Notes: a model not told the origin generated them from the sequence alone. Positions 16,467 to 25,997 are shown, counted from the stretch's first letter. The stretch is DNA of 64,000 nt from Competibacter sp963695105 (GCA_963695105.1 CAVOGC010000014.1:1-64000), one strand, 5' to 3'. Made by a program: numbers and translations.

Positions 16467-19400
16467 TTAATTCCCCCGCCGCCGCAAATCCAGCGTACAC
16501 GGAAAGTTGGGGTTGGGCTCCTCGGTCGCCACCACCATCACCCCTGGGGTGTGACCATACGGCCAGAATCGGGCGAAGCGCCGCGCCTCGGCCTCGTTGG
16601 CGTTAACCGGGAAGGTGTCGGGATTGCGGCCGCCTGGATGCTGAACATGGTAGGTGCAGCCACCGATGGAGCGCTGGTTCCAGGTATCCACCAGATCGAA
16701 CACCAGTGGCGCGTGAACCGGGATGGTCGGGTGCAACGCCGACGGCGGCTGCCAGGCGCGGTAACGCACCCCGGCGACGAACTCGCCCGGAACGTCGGTT
16801 GGACGCAGCGGCACCCGTCGGCCGTTGCAGGCCACCACATGCCGTTCGCCGGTCATGCCGCGCACTTTGACCTGCATTCGCTCCACCGAGGAATCGACAT
16901 AGCGGGCGGTGCCGCCCAACGCCTGTTCCTCGCCCAGCACATGCCACGGTTCCAGCGCCTGCCGCAACTCCAGTTCGATATCCCGCTGGACGATGCGGCC
17001 GTAATGAGGGAAACGGAACTCGAAGAACGGCAGGAACCAGTCGCGCTCGAAGGGAAAACCCGCCCGGTTCAATTCGTCCGTCACATCCTTGAAGTCTTCC
17101 CAGACATAGTGCGGCAGCATGAAACGGTCGTGGATTTGCGTCCCCCAGCGAGCCAGTTCCAGACCCGAATAGGGCCGCTCCCAGAATCGCGCCACCAGAC
17201 CACGCAGCAGCAGCATCTGCATCAAGCTCATCCGGGCGTGCGGCGGCATCTCGAAGGCGCGCATCTCCACCAGACCCAAGCGCCCGGTGGCGGAATCCGG
17301 CGAGTACAACTTGTCGATGCAGAATTCGGCGCGGTGGGTGTTGCCGCTCAGATCGACCAACAGATTGCGCAACAACCGGTCCACCAGCCAGGGCTGCGGC
17401 ACTTCCCCGACCGGCATCTCCCGGAAGGCGATTTCCAGCTCGTACAAGCTGTCGTTGCGCGCCTCATCCACCCGCGGCGCCTGGCTGGTCGGGCCGATGA
17501 ACAGGCCGGAGAACAGGTAGGACAGGCTGGGATGATGCTGCCAGTAGGTGAGCAAACTGCGCAGCAGATCGGGGCGGCGCAGGAATGGGCTGTCGCTCGG
17601 CGTGGCGCCGCCCAAGGTGACATGGTTGCCGCCGCCGGTACCGGTGTGCCGCCCGTCCAGCATGAATTTCTCCGTACCGAGTCGCGACTGGCGCGCATCC
17701 TCGTACAGCCCTTCGATGTTGCGCTTCAGCTCGTCCCAGTCGCCGGCGGGATGAATATTGACCTCGATCACGCCGGGGTCGGGCGTGACGGCGAACTTGC
17801 GCAGTCGCCAATCCGATGGCGGCGCGTAGCCCTCGACCAGCACCGGCATTTCCAGCTCGGCGGCGGTCTGCTCGACGCAGGCCAGCAGGTCCAGATAATG
17901 CTCCAATTGCCCCAGTGGCGGCATGAAGACGTAAAGGTGACCTTCGCGCGGCTCCACGCACAAGGAGGTGTGGATCACTGACTGGGTATCCGCCGCCGCC
18001 GGTTGTTCCTGGAAATCGCCGCGCGATGCCTCCGCTCGCCCCCTCAGAAATTCGCTATAGCGACGCATCACCTCGCCGTGGACATCGCCCAGCGTGGCGC
18101 GGAACTCGAACAGCGACCGCGGATGGGGCACTTCGCGGTCGGTTTCCCCAACCTGTGGCAACGCCGCCAGCGGCAGCCGGTAACCCATCGGCGAGTCGCC
18201 GGGAATCAGGTACAGATGCTCGCGGCGCAGCGCCCACGGCCCGCTCATCCACTGCCCGCCGTCCGGCGCCTCGCGCCAACGAATCGGCAGCACGTAACCG
18301 GTAATGGCGTTCAAACCTCGCTCCAGCAGGATCGCCAGCCGCCGACGCTCCTCGTCGTCCTTGAGGTCGTATTGCAACGGATCGACGTTGACCGGCAGGG
18401 TGCGTTCCTTCCACAGGTAGTAATACACATCCTCGTAGCCGGGAATCAGGCGCTCGGCGCTCACGCCCAGACGCCGGGTCAGTTCCCGCGCGAAGGTCAG
18501 CGCCTGCTCCGGGCCGAACCCTTGCGGCGCCTCGTCGTCGGCGATCCAGCGCGGATCGTGCCACAGCGGCAAATCGTCGCTGCGCCAGTAGCAGGACAAG
18601 GCCCAGCGCGGCAAGGATTCGCCCGGATACCACTTGCCCTGGCTGTAATGCAGGAAACCGTTGGGCGCGAAGCGATCGCGCAGCATCTTCAGCAGCCGGC
18701 CAGCCAGCTTGCGCTTGGTGGGACCGATGGCGGCGGTGGTCCATTCCGCACCGTCCATGTCGTCGATGGAGACAAAGGTCGGCTCGCCGCCCATGGTCAG
18801 CCGCACGTCGCCCGACCGCAATTTCGCGTCCACGTCGTGGCCCAGCGCCTCGATGGTCCGCCACTGCTCCTCGGTGTAGGGCTTGGTGACGCGCGGGTCC
18901 TCATGGATGCGGGTCACTTTCATCTCGAAACCGAATTCCGTTTCGCACGGATCGGTGCAGCCGGTCACCGGCGCGGCGCTGGGCGGGGTCGGGGTGCAGG
19001 CCAGCGGGATGTGGCCCTCGCCGGCAAGCAGGCCAGAGGTCGGGTCCAACCCGATCCAGCCCGCGCCCGGCACGAATACCTCGGCCCAGGCGTGCAGGTC
19101 GGTGAAATCGATCTCGGTGCCGGAGGGGCCATCCAGCGACTTGATGTCGGCGGTCAACTGAATCAGATAGCCGGAGACGAAGCGCGCCGCCAAGCCCAGA
19201 TGCCGCATAATCTGCACCAGCAGCCAAGCCGAATCGCGGCAGGACCCGCTGCGCTTGGTCAGGGTTTCTTCGCTGGTCTGCACCCCCGCCTCCATGCGAA
19301 TGATATAGCCAATATCCTGACCCAATCGTCGATTGAGTTCGACCAGGAAATCGACGATCGTCTGGGGTTTGCGGTCAACGCCAGCCAGCCAGACGTTCAG

Positions 19401-19778
19401 CAATGGGCCGTTTTCCCGCGTTTCCAGATAGGGCGCCAACTCCCGGCGCAGCGTGGGTTCGTAGGCAAAGGGATACTTCTCGGCGTAGCTTTCGACGAAG
19501 AAATCGAAGGGATTGATGACCGTCATCTCGGCCACCAGATCGACGGTCAGGCTCAGTTCCCGGACCTTTTCCGGAAACACCAGCCGGGCCTGGAAATTGC
19601 CGAAGGGGTCCTGCATCCAGTTGATAAAATGCTGGACCGGCTCGATCTTGAGCGAATAGGCCTGGATCGGAGTGCGCGTGTGCGACGCTGGGCGCAGGCG
19701 AATCACATGCGGCGACACATTGACGGGGCGATCAAATCGATACGAGGTCTGGTGGTGGAGAGCAACACGTATGGCCAT
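16467..19778 (-). CDS. Transglutaminase-like protein fused to DUF2126 (amidoligase-type) domain
   Basis: This 1103-residue cytoplasmic protein has a bacterial transglutaminase N-terminal domain (1-90) and a transglutaminase-like core with the Cys-His-Asp triad visible (Cys180 in RSGSCRDSAW, His229 in TDLHAWAEVF, Asp245 in GWIGLDPTSG). A DUF2126 region follows from about residue 290 to the end (RLTMGGEPTFVSIDDMDGAE, GGGNHVTLGG, FRFPHYGRI). Such proteins occur with circularly permuted ATP-grasp and alpha-E proteins in predicted peptide-synthesis or modification loci. Both partner genes lie divergently at 20128-22591. Length is typical for the fused family. Biochemical function undetermined. Confidence 0.9.
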   Translation of the reverse strand: MAIRVALHHQTSYRFDRPVNVSPHVIRLRPASHTRTPIQAYSLKIEPVQHFINWMQDPFGNFQARLVFPEKVRELSLTVDLVAEMTVINPFDFFVESYAEKYPFAYEPTLRRELAPYLETRENGPLLNVWLAGVDRKPQTIVDFLVELNRRLGQDIGYIIRMEAGVQTSEETLTKRSGSCRDSAWLLVQIMRHLGLAARFVSGYLIQLTADIKSLDGPSGTEIDFTDLHAWAEVFVPGAGWIGLDPTSGLLAGEGHIPLACTPTPPSAAPVTGCTDPCETEFGFEMKVTRIHEDPRVTKPYTEEQWRTIEALGHDVDAKLRSGDVRLTMGGEPTFVSIDDMDGAEWTTAAIGPTKRKLAGRLLKMLRDRFAPNGFLHYSQGKWYPGESLPRWALSCYWRSDDLPLWHDPRWIADDEAPQGFGPEQALTFARELTRRLGVSAERLIPGYEDVYYYLWKERTLPVNVDPLQYDLKDDEERRRLAILLERGLNAITGYVLPIRWREAPDGGQWMSGPWALRREHLYLIPGDSPMGYRLPLAALPQVGETDREVPHPRSLFEFRATLGDVHGEVMRRYSEFLRGRAEASRGDFQEQPAAADTQSVIHTSLCVEPREGHLYVFMPPLGQLEHYLDLLACVEQTAAELEMPVLVEGYAPPSDWRLRKFAVTPDPGVIEVNIHPAGDWDELKRNIEGLYEDARQSRLGTEKFMLDGRHTGTGGGNHVTLGGATPSDSPFLRRPDLLRSLLTYWQHHPSLSYLFSGLFIGPTSQAPRVDEARNDSLYELEIAFREMPVGEVPQPWLVDRLLRNLLVDLSGNTHRAEFCIDKLYSPDSATGRLGLVEMRAFEMPPHARMSLMQMLLLRGLVARFWERPYSGLELARWGTQIHDRFMLPHYVWEDFKDVTDELNRAGFPFERDWFLPFFEFRFPHYGRIVQRDIELELRQALEPWHVLGEEQALGGTARYVDSSVERMQVKVRGMTGERHVVACNGRRVPLRPTDVPGEFVAGVRYRAWQPPSALHPTIPVHAPLVFDLVDTWNQRSIGGCTYHVQHPGGRNPDTFPVNANEAEARRFARFWPYGHTPGVMVVATEEPNPNFPCTLDLRRRGN

Positions 19779-20127
19779 GGCCTATCCTTCACAGTCGGCT
19801 ACAATCGTGGCGCGCATTATGCGGGAACAACCCGGCTTGGCCAATGCCGGCGATACCCCGTTAAGCAGGGAAAGTTTGTTTATAATTCACTATGTTGCAC
19901 CCGATCAGTGCAACACGGTTTTTTATGCGCCATCCTCGTGCATTCAGGCCGTTTTCCCGTACACCGCCGTCCACCACGCCGCTCGCGCTATTGAAGGCCG
20001 CCATTATATTTTTATTTGCCGTACCGCCGGCCAGCCGCGATCATCCTGCCTTATTCCCAACTGGCTTGGATTTTGCTGCATTCGAGCGCAACAACGATCG
20101 AGCATGCCAATGCAAGGACAACGATAG
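19779..20127. promoter_or_regulatory. Divergent promoter region with a GTTGCAC/GTGCAAC inverted repeat
   Basis: These 349 bases separate the divergent transglutaminase and ATP-grasp genes and contain no supported gene. The main feature is the perfect 7-bp inverted repeat GTTGCAC-N7-GTGCAAC at 19894-19914, preceded by the AT-rich TTTATAATTCACTAT and followed by a run of six T (19919-19924). It could be a regulator operator overlapping a promoter, or a short terminator hairpin; the position between divergent starts favours an operator. Confidence 0.45.
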
Positions 20128-21579
20128 ATGACAATCGAATGGCGGAACTATGCCGCGACTAGCGCATACGACGAACTCATCGACAGCGCGACCGGCCCGC
20201 GACCGGCGGCGAAAACCCTGTGCGAGTATCTGGCCTCGCTGAGCGATGAGGACCTGCGCGAACGCAAGACCGCGGCCGAACTGGCCATCCTGGTCATGGG
20301 CATCACCTTTACCGTCTACACCGAGGGCGGCAGCATCGACCGGGCCTGGCCGTTCGACATCGTGCCGCGCATCATCCCGAAACACGAATGGGACCGCGCC
20401 GAAGCCGGCCTGAAACAACGAGTGCAGGCCCTCAACCTGTTCATCGACGATCTTTACCACGAGCAGAAGATCATCAAGGACGGCGTGTTTCCGGCCGAAG
20501 TGCTGGCGCAGTCGGTCAACTTCCGGCCACAGTGCGTGGGCGTCAGCCCCAGCCACGGTGTCTGGGCGCATATCTGCGGCTCGGATCTGGTGCGCGACAA
20601 GGACGGCACCATCTACGTGCTGGAAGACAATCTGCGGGTTCCTTCCGGCGTGTCCTACATGCTGGAAAACCGGGTGGTCACCAAGCGGGTGTTTCCGGAA
20701 CTGTTCGAGTACCAGCGCATCCAGCCGGTGGACGACTACGCGCCGCGCCTGTACGACATGCTGGCCTCGCTGTCGCCGCGCCCCGGCGACAACCCCACCG
20801 TGGTGGTGCTCACCCCCGGCATCTACAACTCGGCCTATTTCGAACACTCCTACCTCGCCCAGCAGATGGGCGTGGAACTGGTGGAGGGCAGCGACTTGGA
20901 GGTGGACGACGACGACTGCGTCTACATGCGCACCATCGGCGGGCTGGAGCGGGTGGACGTGATCTACCGGCGGGTCGACGACCTGTTCATCGACCCCGAA
21001 GCCTTCCGGCCGGATTCGGCGCTGGGCGTCAAGGGCCTGATGCGGGCCTGGCGCAAGGGTAACGTGGCGCTGGCCAACGCGCCGGGCGCCGGCGTGGCCG
21101 ACGACAAAGTCGTGTACGCCTTCGTCCCGGACATCATCAAGTACTATCTCGATCAGGACCCGCTGATCGCCAACGTGCCATCCTACCTGTGCATGCGCGA
21201 GCGGGAACGGAGCTACGTGCTGGCCAATCTCGACCAACTGGTGGTGAAACCCGCCAACGAATCCGGCGGTTACGGCATGATGGTCGGGCCGCACGCCACA
21301 CCCAGCGAGCGCAAGCGCTTCGCCGAACTGATCAAGAAGGACCCACGCAACTACATGGCCCAACCCACCCTGTCGATTTCCACCTCGCCGACCCTGTGCG
21401 ACGATCAAATGGAACCACGCCATGTGGACCTGCGACCGTTCATCCTGTCCGGCCCCACGACCTACGTGACCACCGGCGGCCTGACCCGGGTCGCCCTCAA
21501 AAAAGGCTCGCTGGTAGTCAACTCCTCGCAGGGGGGCGGCAGCAAGGACACCTGGATCGTCGATACCGAGGGCTTCTAA
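20128..21579 (+). CDS. Circularly permuted ATP-grasp family protein (DUF404/DUF407)
   Basis: This 483-residue protein carries the CP_ATPgrasp pattern: FDIVPRIIPKHEWDRAEAGL, VNFRPQCVGVSPSHGVWAHI, YVLEDNLRVPSGVSYMLENR, GGYGMMVGPHAT and SSQGGGSKDTW near the end. Members are predicted to form amide bonds using ATP. The stop codon is one base before the alpha-E gene start, and the divergent transglutaminase-DUF2126 gene completes the conserved three-gene set. Substrate unknown. Confidence 0.92.
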   Translation: MTIEWRNYAATSAYDELIDSATGPRPAAKTLCEYLASLSDEDLRERKTAAELAILVMGITFTVYTEGGSIDRAWPFDIVPRIIPKHEWDRAEAGLKQRVQALNLFIDDLYHEQKIIKDGVFPAEVLAQSVNFRPQCVGVSPSHGVWAHICGSDLVRDKDGTIYVLEDNLRVPSGVSYMLENRVVTKRVFPELFEYQRIQPVDDYAPRLYDMLASLSPRPGDNPTVVVLTPGIYNSAYFEHSYLAQQMGVELVEGSDLEVDDDDCVYMRTIGGLERVDVIYRRVDDLFIDPEAFRPDSALGVKGLMRAWRKGNVALANAPGAGVADDKVVYAFVPDIIKYYLDQDPLIANVPSYLCMRERERSYVLANLDQLVVKPANESGGYGMMVGPHATPSERKRFAELIKKDPRNYMAQPTLSISTSPTLCDDQMEPRHVDLRPFILSGPTTYVTTGGLTRVALKKGSLVVNSSQGGGSKDTWIVDTEGF

Positions 21580-21580
21580 C

Positions 21581-22591
21581 ATGCTGTCACGCGTCGCCCA
21601 AAACATTTACTGGATGGCCCGTCAGATCGAGCGGGCCGAAGACACCGCCCGCATCATCAACGTCAACAGCAACCTGCTGATGGATCTGCCGCGCAACACC
21701 ACCTTCGGCTGGCTGCCGCTGATCTTCATCGTCGGCGCCGAGAAGTCGTTCTTCGAAAAAGACCCGAACCGGCTGGCCGACGAAACCAACGTACTCAAGT
21801 TCCTGATCAGCGACCGCGACTATCCAGGCTCGATTATTTCCAGCCTGGCCGCCGCCCGCGAAAATCTGCGCACCACCCGCGACACCGTGCCGCAAGAGGT
21901 CTGGGAACAGGTCAACGGCCTGTATATCTACGCCCGCGACCATGTCCCCACCCGGCGCGGCCGTTTCGAATTCATGCGCCGGGTCATTCACGGCGCGCAA
22001 CAGATCAACGGCATGCTGGCCGGGGCCATGAGCCGCACCGCCGCCTACGATTTCGTCCGGCTGGGCCGCTATCTGGAGCGGGCCGACATGACCACCCGCA
22101 TTCTGGACGTGCGCTCGGCCAACCTGCTGCCGCGCGTCGGCCAGCCGGCGGCCGCGGAATCCCGACAGGAGCAGGATTCGGCCGAGGCCAGCCAGTCGCA
22201 GTCGCAGTCCCAGGCCGTCACGCCCGAACGGCAGGAACAGGACCCCTTCGAGAACATTCAGTGGATGAGCGTGTTGAAATCGCTGAGCGCCTACCAGATG
22301 TACCGCCAGCAGGTACGGTTGCGGGTCGGCGGTCCCGATGTGCTCAAATTCCTGCTGCAAGACGAACATTTCCCGCGCGCCGTGGCCTGTAGCCTGACGC
22401 AGTTGGAAATCTGCCTGCGGGCGCTGCCCAAGAACGCCGCGCCGCTCGCCAGCATCGCCGCCCTCAGACAACGGCTGAACGCGGCGGCGGTGCCGGAACT
22501 CGCCCACGAGGGTCTGCACGAATTTATCGATGAATTGCAGATCGGTCTGGGCCACCTGCACGACCAGATCGCCGCCACCTATTTCGCCTAG
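21581..22591 (+). CDS. Alpha-E domain-containing protein (DUF403)
   Basis: This 336-residue all-helical protein begins MLSRVAQNIYWMARQIERAEDTAR, the DUF403/alpha-E signature. A Ser-Gln-Glu rich insertion (about 190-220, with repeated SQSQSQ) breaks the domain and is probably a flexible loop. The family always accompanies the CP_ATPgrasp and transglutaminase partners; its molecular role is unknown. Translation is probably coupled to the preceding gene, and a terminator follows at 22638. Confidence 0.9.
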   Translation: MLSRVAQNIYWMARQIERAEDTARIINVNSNLLMDLPRNTTFGWLPLIFIVGAEKSFFEKDPNRLADETNVLKFLISDRDYPGSIISSLAAARENLRTTRDTVPQEVWEQVNGLYIYARDHVPTRRGRFEFMRRVIHGAQQINGMLAGAMSRTAAYDFVRLGRYLERADMTTRILDVRSANLLPRVGQPAAAESRQEQDSAEASQSQSQSQAVTPERQEQDPFENIQWMSVLKSLSAYQMYRQQVRLRVGGPDVLKFLLQDEHFPRAVACSLTQLEICLRALPKNAAPLASIAALRQRLNAAAVPELAHEGLHEFIDELQIGLGHLHDQIAATYFA

Positions 22592-22637
22592 CTCTCGGGT
22601 TGCGACCGGCCTCGCCCGGTCGCGGGACATCCACTTC

Positions 22638-22664
22638 GCCAGCCTCCGGGCTGGCGCTTTTTTT
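22638..22664 (+). terminator. Rho-independent terminator after the ATP-grasp/alpha-E operon
   Basis: GCCAGCC-TCC-GGGCTGGC forms a stem of 7 bp with a 3-4 base loop, followed by GC and seven T (22658-22664). A second hairpin without T-run (GCGACCGG/CCGGTCGC, 22602-22623) lies between it and the alpha-E stop codon. Confidence 0.85.
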
Positions 22665-22750
22665 GCTCATCCGCCGTTGCGACTCCGACGGGCTTACCCG
22701 ACAATACCTCGTAAACCTTGGCTGATGGCGAAACGGGTTGGGCTCACGCC

Positions 22751-22963
22751 ATGGACTACATCTTGAGCGACCATGCTCGCAAGCGAATTCTGAAGCGGAA
22801 AATCCGTACCGAATGGATCGAGATGACCTTGGCTTCCCCAGCACGCACCGGGAACGATGAGGTTGACCCGACCCTGGCTCATGCATTGCGGCCGATTCCG
22901 GAGAAAGGTTTCCGAATTCTCCGGGTCATCTACAACGAAACCACTGATCCGGTCATCGTATAG
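22751..22963 (+). CDS. DUF4258 domain protein, putative toxin half of a small pair, probably frameshifted at its end
   Basis: From MDYILSDHARKRILKRKI the 70-residue product shows the DUF4258 pattern (HARKR, IPEKGFRILRVIYNE). DUF4258 proteins often pair with DUF2283 proteins and are suspected RNase-like toxins. The frame stops at VIV (22961-22963), while the expected ending VTAYFDDTVNDL continues in another frame and stops at 22999-23001, overlapping the ATG of the next gene as ATGA. This makes an indel near 22958-22966 likely. Confidence 0.65.
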   Translation: MDYILSDHARKRILKRKIRTEWIEMTLASPARTGNDEVDPTLAHALRPIPEKGFRILRVIYNETTDPVIV

Positions 22964-22997
22964 TGACGGCCTATTTCGACGACACGGTGAATGACCT

Positions 22998-23183
22998 ATG
23001 AAATTCGAGTTTGATCCCCAGGCCGACGCGATTTATCTGGAACTGACGGAGGCCGAGGTGGAAGAGTCCAAGGAAATCCAGCCCGGCATCATCATGGACT
23101 ACGATGCCGAAGGGTGGATCGTGGGCATCGAGGTTCTCTACGTGAGCAAGCGCACCCAATTGCCCTTGCAAAAAGCGGCTTGA
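22998..23183 (+). CDS. DUF2283 family protein (putative antitoxin partner)
   Basis: The 61-residue protein KFEFDPQADAIYLELTEA...IMDYDAEGWIVGIEVL is a typical DUF2283 domain. These compact proteins are commonly encoded directly after DUF4258 genes and may neutralise them. The start overlaps the probable original stop of the upstream gene by four bases. Confidence 0.8.
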   Translation: MKFEFDPQADAIYLELTEAEVEESKEIQPGIIMDYDAEGWIVGIEVLYVSKRTQLPLQKAA

Positions 23184-23327
23184 CATTACGCCAAAATTCC
23201 TCCGTGCCGCGCGCGCCCTTCCTCGGCAAAGAGGGGTTGGAGCCCAGTGCCTCGGCATCCTTCTACTCGACATCGCAACTATCCAAACAGGCGCGAACCT
23301 TTACAGACAGCTTTCAAGGGGACCCTC

Positions 23328-23987
23328 GTGGCTTACCAACACCGCTATCTGGACGGTAGTCCGCTGGCGCTGCCGGCCGGCAAGGTCGTCTGCATTGGCC
23401 GCAACTATCTCGAACACATCCGCGAACTCAACAACGCGGTGCCGGAAACCCCCATCCTATTCATGAAACCGACCACCGCGCTGGCCGGGCTGGACGAACC
23501 GATCCAGTTACCCGAACGGCGGGGCAGTTGCCACCACGAAGTGGAACTGGCGGTGCTGGTGGGCCGGGAGCTGCGAAACGCGGGTCCCGACGCCGCCCGC
23601 GCGGCCGTGGCCGGTTACGGCATCGCCCTGGATCTGACCTTGCGCGATCTCCAGAGCGCACTGAAGCAAAAAGGCCACCCCTGGGAAACCGCCAAAGCCT
23701 TCGACGGCGCCTGCCCGCTGTCGCCGTTTCTGAACCCTGGGGCACTGCCCGAACCGCAAGCGACCGATCTGGCGCTGCGGGTCAACGGCGAATTGCGTCA
23801 GCAGGGCAATACCCGCCAGATGATGGTCGGCATTTTCGACCTGATGGCCTACATTTCCACGCATTTCACCCTGCAACCGGGCGATGTGGTGCTGACCGGC
23901 ACGCCGTCCGGCGTCGGCCCGCTCGCCTCCGGCGATATGCTGATGCTCAGCCTGGCCGGTCACGATTTCAGCGCGCGAGTGGCCTGA
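23328..23987 (+). CDS. Fumarylacetoacetate hydrolase family protein (YcgM-like acylpyruvase)
   Basis: The GTG at 23328, preceded by AAGGGGA, gives about 219 residues. Family motifs: GKVVCIGRNYLEHIREL, ILFMKPTTALAG, HHEVELAVLVGREL (metal-binding Glu pair) and GDVVLTGTPSGVGPL. Enzymes of this short form hydrolyse acylpyruvates or decarboxylate oxaloacetate. The ending is close to the next gene (14 bp), suggesting an operon with the flavodoxin-fold oxidoreductase. Confidence 0.88.
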   Translation: MAYQHRYLDGSPLALPAGKVVCIGRNYLEHIRELNNAVPETPILFMKPTTALAGLDEPIQLPERRGSCHHEVELAVLVGRELRNAGPDAARAAVAGYGIALDLTLRDLQSALKQKGHPWETAKAFDGACPLSPFLNPGALPEPQATDLALRVNGELRQQGNTRQMMVGIFDLMAYISTHFTLQPGDVVLTGTPSGVGPLASGDMLMLSLAGHDFSARVA

Positions 23988-24001
23988 GCCGTGATTCGAA
24001 C

Positions 24002-24580
24002 ATGAACATCCTGCTGGTTTACGCCCACCCCAACCCGCGCAGCTTCAATCGGGCCATTCTGGAAACGATCGATGCCGAGCTCTGCGAACGGGGACACGCG
24101 ACCTGTATTCGCGATCTGTATCAGATGCGGTTTCGGTCGGTGCTGGATGGCGAGGATCTGATCCGCAACTGGCGCAGCGACCTGCCGAATGACATTCGCC
24201 AGGAACAGGAAGCCATCCGCTGGGCGCAAGGGCTGGTCTTTATTTATCCGATCTGGTGGTTCGGCCCACCCGCCATCCTCAAGGGCTGGATCGATCGGGT
24301 GTTCGTGCGCAAATTCGCTTTCGACTTCACCGAGGCGGGGATGCAGGGTCTGTTGACGCACGAGAAAGCGTTAATCATCAATACGCTGGGCGGCGACGAA
24401 GCTACTTACCAACGCTTGCGCTGGCACGAATTGCTGGTGCGGCCGATGGCCGAAGGTGTCTTGGAAGCGTGCGGCGTTCGCACCGTCACCCACCGGGCGT
24501 TCTACCAGGTGCCGACCGTTTCGCCGGCCGAACGGCAAGTAATGCTGGCCGAAGCGCGCGACCTGGCCGCCGCGTTTTAG
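24002..24580 (+). CDS. NAD(P)H-dependent oxidoreductase, flavodoxin-like fold (KefF/MdaB/YwrO group)
   Basis: This 192-residue protein begins MNILLVYAHPNPRSFNRAIL (FMN/FAD phosphate-binding loop). It also has FIYPIWWFGPPAILKGWIDR and INTLGGDEATYQRL, typical of quinone or nitro-reductases of the NQO1-like family. It probably reduces quinones with two electrons in the cytoplasm. Starts 14 bp after the upstream hydrolase gene. Confidence 0.85.
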   Translation: MNILLVYAHPNPRSFNRAILETIDAELCERGHATCIRDLYQMRFRSVLDGEDLIRNWRSDLPNDIRQEQEAIRWAQGLVFIYPIWWFGPPAILKGWIDRVFVRKFAFDFTEAGMQGLLTHEKALIINTLGGDEATYQRLRWHELLVRPMAEGVLEACGVRTVTHRAFYQVPTVSPAERQVMLAEARDLAAAF

Positions 24581-24626
24581 CGCGACGGGACAGTCGCTTG
24601 ACCGACGTTTCCCCTCGCGGTCAAGC

Positions 24627-25997
24627 TCATAACAGCGGCTTCAAGCGCGCCAGGATGTCGTCGCGGGCCTGGGCCAGCAGCGATTCGCGGTCCAGACTAT
24701 CGAGGATGTCCTGCACCACCCGCTTCGGCCCTCCCTCGCCCCAGGACTTGCCCTGGGCGAAATACTGCTCGGCCGCCCGACCGACCACGTAGGTGCCGTA
24801 CCAGGCCACCGCGCCCTGCGCCCCGGCGGTCACCACCGTCGATAACCCCAGACTGATGCCCTTGAGTGCCGCCGCCACCAGATTCATGACCCAGACCGTG
24901 CCCATCAGAAACACCAGTTGGGTGAAGATGGTCTTGAGCAGCGCCCCCGCCTCGACCCGGTTGATCGGCAGGCCGTAGACCCGGCCAAGATGCACGATCA
25001 TCGCCGCGTCGGTGGCGACCGCCGCCAGGATGTCGGCGATCGGAATGGGGTTCAGCGCCACCGCCACGCCCTTGGCCAGGCAATACTTGCGCACCACCTT
25101 TTCGGCCAGGTCGCGGCGGATGGCGACGATCTCGCGGGTCAAGCGGTCGGAGAAGCGGCCGGCGAACAAGCCGGCGTTAAGCGCCGCCATGGTCTTGCCT
25201 TCGGCCTTGAGGATGTCCCAGATCCGCTCGCGCAACGCGGTCACGTCGGCCGGCGGCCGGCGGCGGGTCTCGGTCTCGTTGCCTTCGGCATCCACCAGGA
25301 TCACGATCCGCTCGGCCGGCTGGGCGGCGGCGGTCAGAATGTCCCGCGGCTGGATCAGCCCCGCGCCGCGCCGGCGCAGCGCCTCCAGCAGCAGCTCGCG
25401 ATCGGCCTGGGTGTAGCGATCGACTTTGTTCAGCACCAGCACCAGCCGCTGGGCCGCATCCTTCAACTGCCGCAGCGCCTTCAGCTCGGTATCGGTGATA
25501 TCGCCGTCCACCACGAACATGACCAGATCGCTGCGGCTCGCCACGTCGTGGGCGAGCTGCTCGCGGGTTTCGCCGGACACTTCGTTGATGCCGGGGGTGT
25601 CGATCAGGAACACCCCGCCGGCATCGTATTCCTGCCAGCGGGCGTGAGTGGCGCGGGTGGTCTCGCCGTGCAGCGGGCTGGTCGAAAACCGCGTCTCGCC
25701 CAGCAGGGCGTTGAGCAGCGCCGACTTGCCGACGCTGACCCGGCCGAACACGGCGATATGGATATGGCCCTGTTCGATCTTTTCCAGCAACACTTGCAGT
25801 TGCCGGTACTCCTCCGCCAGCGCCGCGCGCACCGGCGGCGGCACCCGCTGATCGTCCAGCAGCTCGCGCAGGCTCTCGCGGGCCAGGGCCAGATGCCCGT
25901 CACCGTTAGCCGGTTGCGGTTCCAGCACCTTCATCGCCTCGCTGTCGCGTCCAAACCAGTTGGGCCAAACGCTTTGCACGCGCTTCCAGATTTTCAC
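24627..25997 (-). CDS. GTP-binding protein with C-terminal DUF697 membrane region
   Basis: This 456-residue P-loop GTPase has G1 GRVSVGKSA near residues 85-93, G3 DTPG near 133 and G4 NKVD near 190. The C-terminal third holds hydrophobic segments (LLKTIFTQLVFLMGTVWVM and NLVAAALKGISLGLSTVV) of the DUF697/YcjF type. It overlaps the second GTPase by 92 bp, so the pair is co-translated. Tandem GTPases of this class are predicted membrane-remodelling or stress proteins; the role is unknown. Confidence 0.82.
   Translation of the reverse strand: MKIWKRVQSVWPNWFGRDSEAMKVLEPQPANGDGHLALARESLRELLDDQRVPPPVRAALAEEYRQLQVLLEKIEQGHIHIAVFGRVSVGKSALLNALLGETRFSTSPLHGETTRATHARWQEYDAGGVFLIDTPGINEVSGETREQLAHDVASRSDLVMFVVDGDITDTELKALRQLKDAAQRLVLVLNKVDRYTQADRELLLEALRRRGAGLIQPRDILTAAAQPAERIVILVDAEGNETETRRRPPADVTALRERIWDILKAEGKTMAALNAGLFAGRFSDRLTREIVAIRRDLAEKVVRKYCLAKGVAVALNPIPIADILAAVATDAAMIVHLGRVYGLPINRVEAGALLKTIFTQLVFLMGTVWVMNLVAAALKGISLGLSTVVTAGAQGAVAWYGTYVVGRAAEQYFAQGKSWGEGGPKRVVQDILDSLDRESLLAQARDDILARLKPLL

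Noticed and set aside
18003..19994. 663-codon forward open frame opposite the transglutaminase gene
   Set aside because: Mirror of the real gene; Arg/Gln/His/Leu-rich antisense composition, no motifs.
20041..21606. 521-codon reverse open frame opposite the ATP-grasp gene
   Set aside because: Antisense shadow of a well-supported family member.
22602..22623. Hairpin GCGACCGG/CCGGTCGC as a terminator
   Set aside because: No T-run follows; the hairpin at 22638 with seven T is the better terminator.
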